This document shows positions 6,616 to 6,986 of a DNA stretch of 6,986 bases, piece by piece; the stretch's first letter is position 1; every line of letters begins with the position of its first letter. Position numbers and translations under genes: made by a program. The stretch comes from an uncultured bacterium. GTDB lineage: Bacteria > Chloroflexota > Anaerolineae > JACIWP01. The DNA lies in NCBI GenBank assembly GCA_903872005.1, contig CAIQJD010000432.1, positions 1 to 6,986 on the forward strand, read 5' to 3'. Under the pieces are notes generated by a model. That model was given only the letters and a program-made list of their open reading frames with translations. It was not told the origin of the DNA and did not search any database.

Positions 6616-6986
6616 CTACACGATACGCACGTCCAGCTCTTCGCTCTTGTGGCGCTCGTCGGCCAGTTCGCAGATGCGGTGCAGCTCGTTGAACATCTTC
6701 TCGTCCATGAGCGGCTCGCGTTCGGCTTCGAGGACTTCGACGACACGATGGTGCACGCGCTCGGAGTAGCGCTTCGAGCCGGCCTTGGTCCAGCGGTCCC
6801 AGTCCAGGCGATCCGCCAGCTTGGGCTTCCAGAACTCGGTCTTGAAGTGCGACAGGGTGTGATCGGTGCCGAGGTAGTGGCCGCCCGGCCCGACCTGGTC
6901 AATGGTGTTCAGCGGCACGGTGTCGTTGGTCACCGGCACGCCCTGCATGAAGCGCTTGGCCATGGAGATGATCTCATCCGAGGCGA
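6616..6986 (-). CDS. MttB-family trimethylamine:corrinoid methyltransferase-like protein, C-terminal fragment
   Basis: Only the last 122 residues are in the window; the gene continues past the right edge. The signature C-terminal block of the MttB superfamily is clear: DEIISMAKRFMQGVPV, then VGPGGHYLGTDHTLSHFKTE, then FWKPKL, a DRWTKAGSK segment, and a helical end. Family members move a methyl group from a methylated amine or betaine to the cobalt of a partner corrinoid protein in the cytoplasm. The region where true trimethylamine enzymes carry pyrrolysine is outside the window, so substrate class cannot be judged; most bacterial homologues lack pyrrolysine and act on quaternary amines such as glycine betaine. 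A stable hairpin follows the stop codon, and a QueG-like Fe-S gene starts 136 bases later on the same strand. Confidence 0.92.
   Translation of the reverse strand, partial: ASDEIISMAKRFMQGVPVTNDTVPLNTIDQVGPGGHYLGTDHTLSHFKTEFWKPKLADRLDWDRWTKAGSKRYSERVHHRVVEVLEAEREPLMDEKMFNELHRICELADERHKSEELDVRIV

Noticed and set aside
6616..6986. Pyrrolysine-containing trimethylamine methyltransferase
   Set aside because: The amber position would be upstream of the visible fragment, so there is no evidence for or against pyrrolysine.
1..6986. CRISPR array, tRNA/rRNA gene or insertion sequence
   Set aside because: No regularly spaced repeats with unique spacers, no cloverleaf or rRNA-like sequence and no transposase were seen; the repeats found are in-frame within the TPR tail.

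Overview
This GC-rich bacterial window reads almost entirely on the minus strand, so gene order runs from high to low coordinates: end of an MttB-family methyltransferase, a QueG-like Fe-S protein, a hydantoinase/oxoprolinase-fold protein, a GntR/FCD regulator, a YbaK-type tRNA deacylase, and, behind its own promoter, a large TPR protein that runs off the left edge. No plus-strand gene is convincing. The gene mix (MttB-type enzymes, COG1600 Fe-S proteins, a lone HyuA-like protein) and a TPR protein with an acidic Pro/Ala tail carrying repeated P-x-W-[LM] motifs suggest an uncultured Chloroflexota (Anaerolineae/Caldilineae-like) organism. That assignment is inference from gene style, not from a marker gene.

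Region by region: 6616-6986 is the C-terminal 122 residues of an MttB-like corrinoid methyltransferase, followed by a strong hairpin (6572-6608) and a second hairpin (6511-6541) in the leader of the next gene. 5703-6479 encodes a 258-residue COG1600/QueG-like protein with many cysteines. 3663-5666 encodes a 667-residue HyuA-like ASKHA ATPase with a probable TTG start and no HyuB partner in view. 2940-3605 is an FCD-type GntR regulator with a good ribosome binding site and intact metal ligands. 2444-2935 is a YbaK/EbsC protein starting 4 bases after the gntR stop. A 144-bp gap holds the clearest promoter in the window (TTGACT, 17 bp, CATAAT), which drives the TPR gene at 1-2299.

How it may fit together: the Fe-S protein, ASKHA ATPase and regulator look like one transcription unit placed directly after an MttB-family gene. 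Corrinoid methyltransferase systems need an ATP-dependent reductive activator, known in RamA/RACo-type proteins as an ASKHA domain plus Fe-S clusters. The adjacent Fe-S protein and ASKHA protein could be a two-polypeptide version of this, under a ligand-sensing FCD regulator. This is a hypothesis from domain content and order only. The corrinoid protein and most of the methyltransferase lie outside the window. The TPR protein seems to be a separate unit whose disordered tail carries an array of tryptophan-anchored short motifs.
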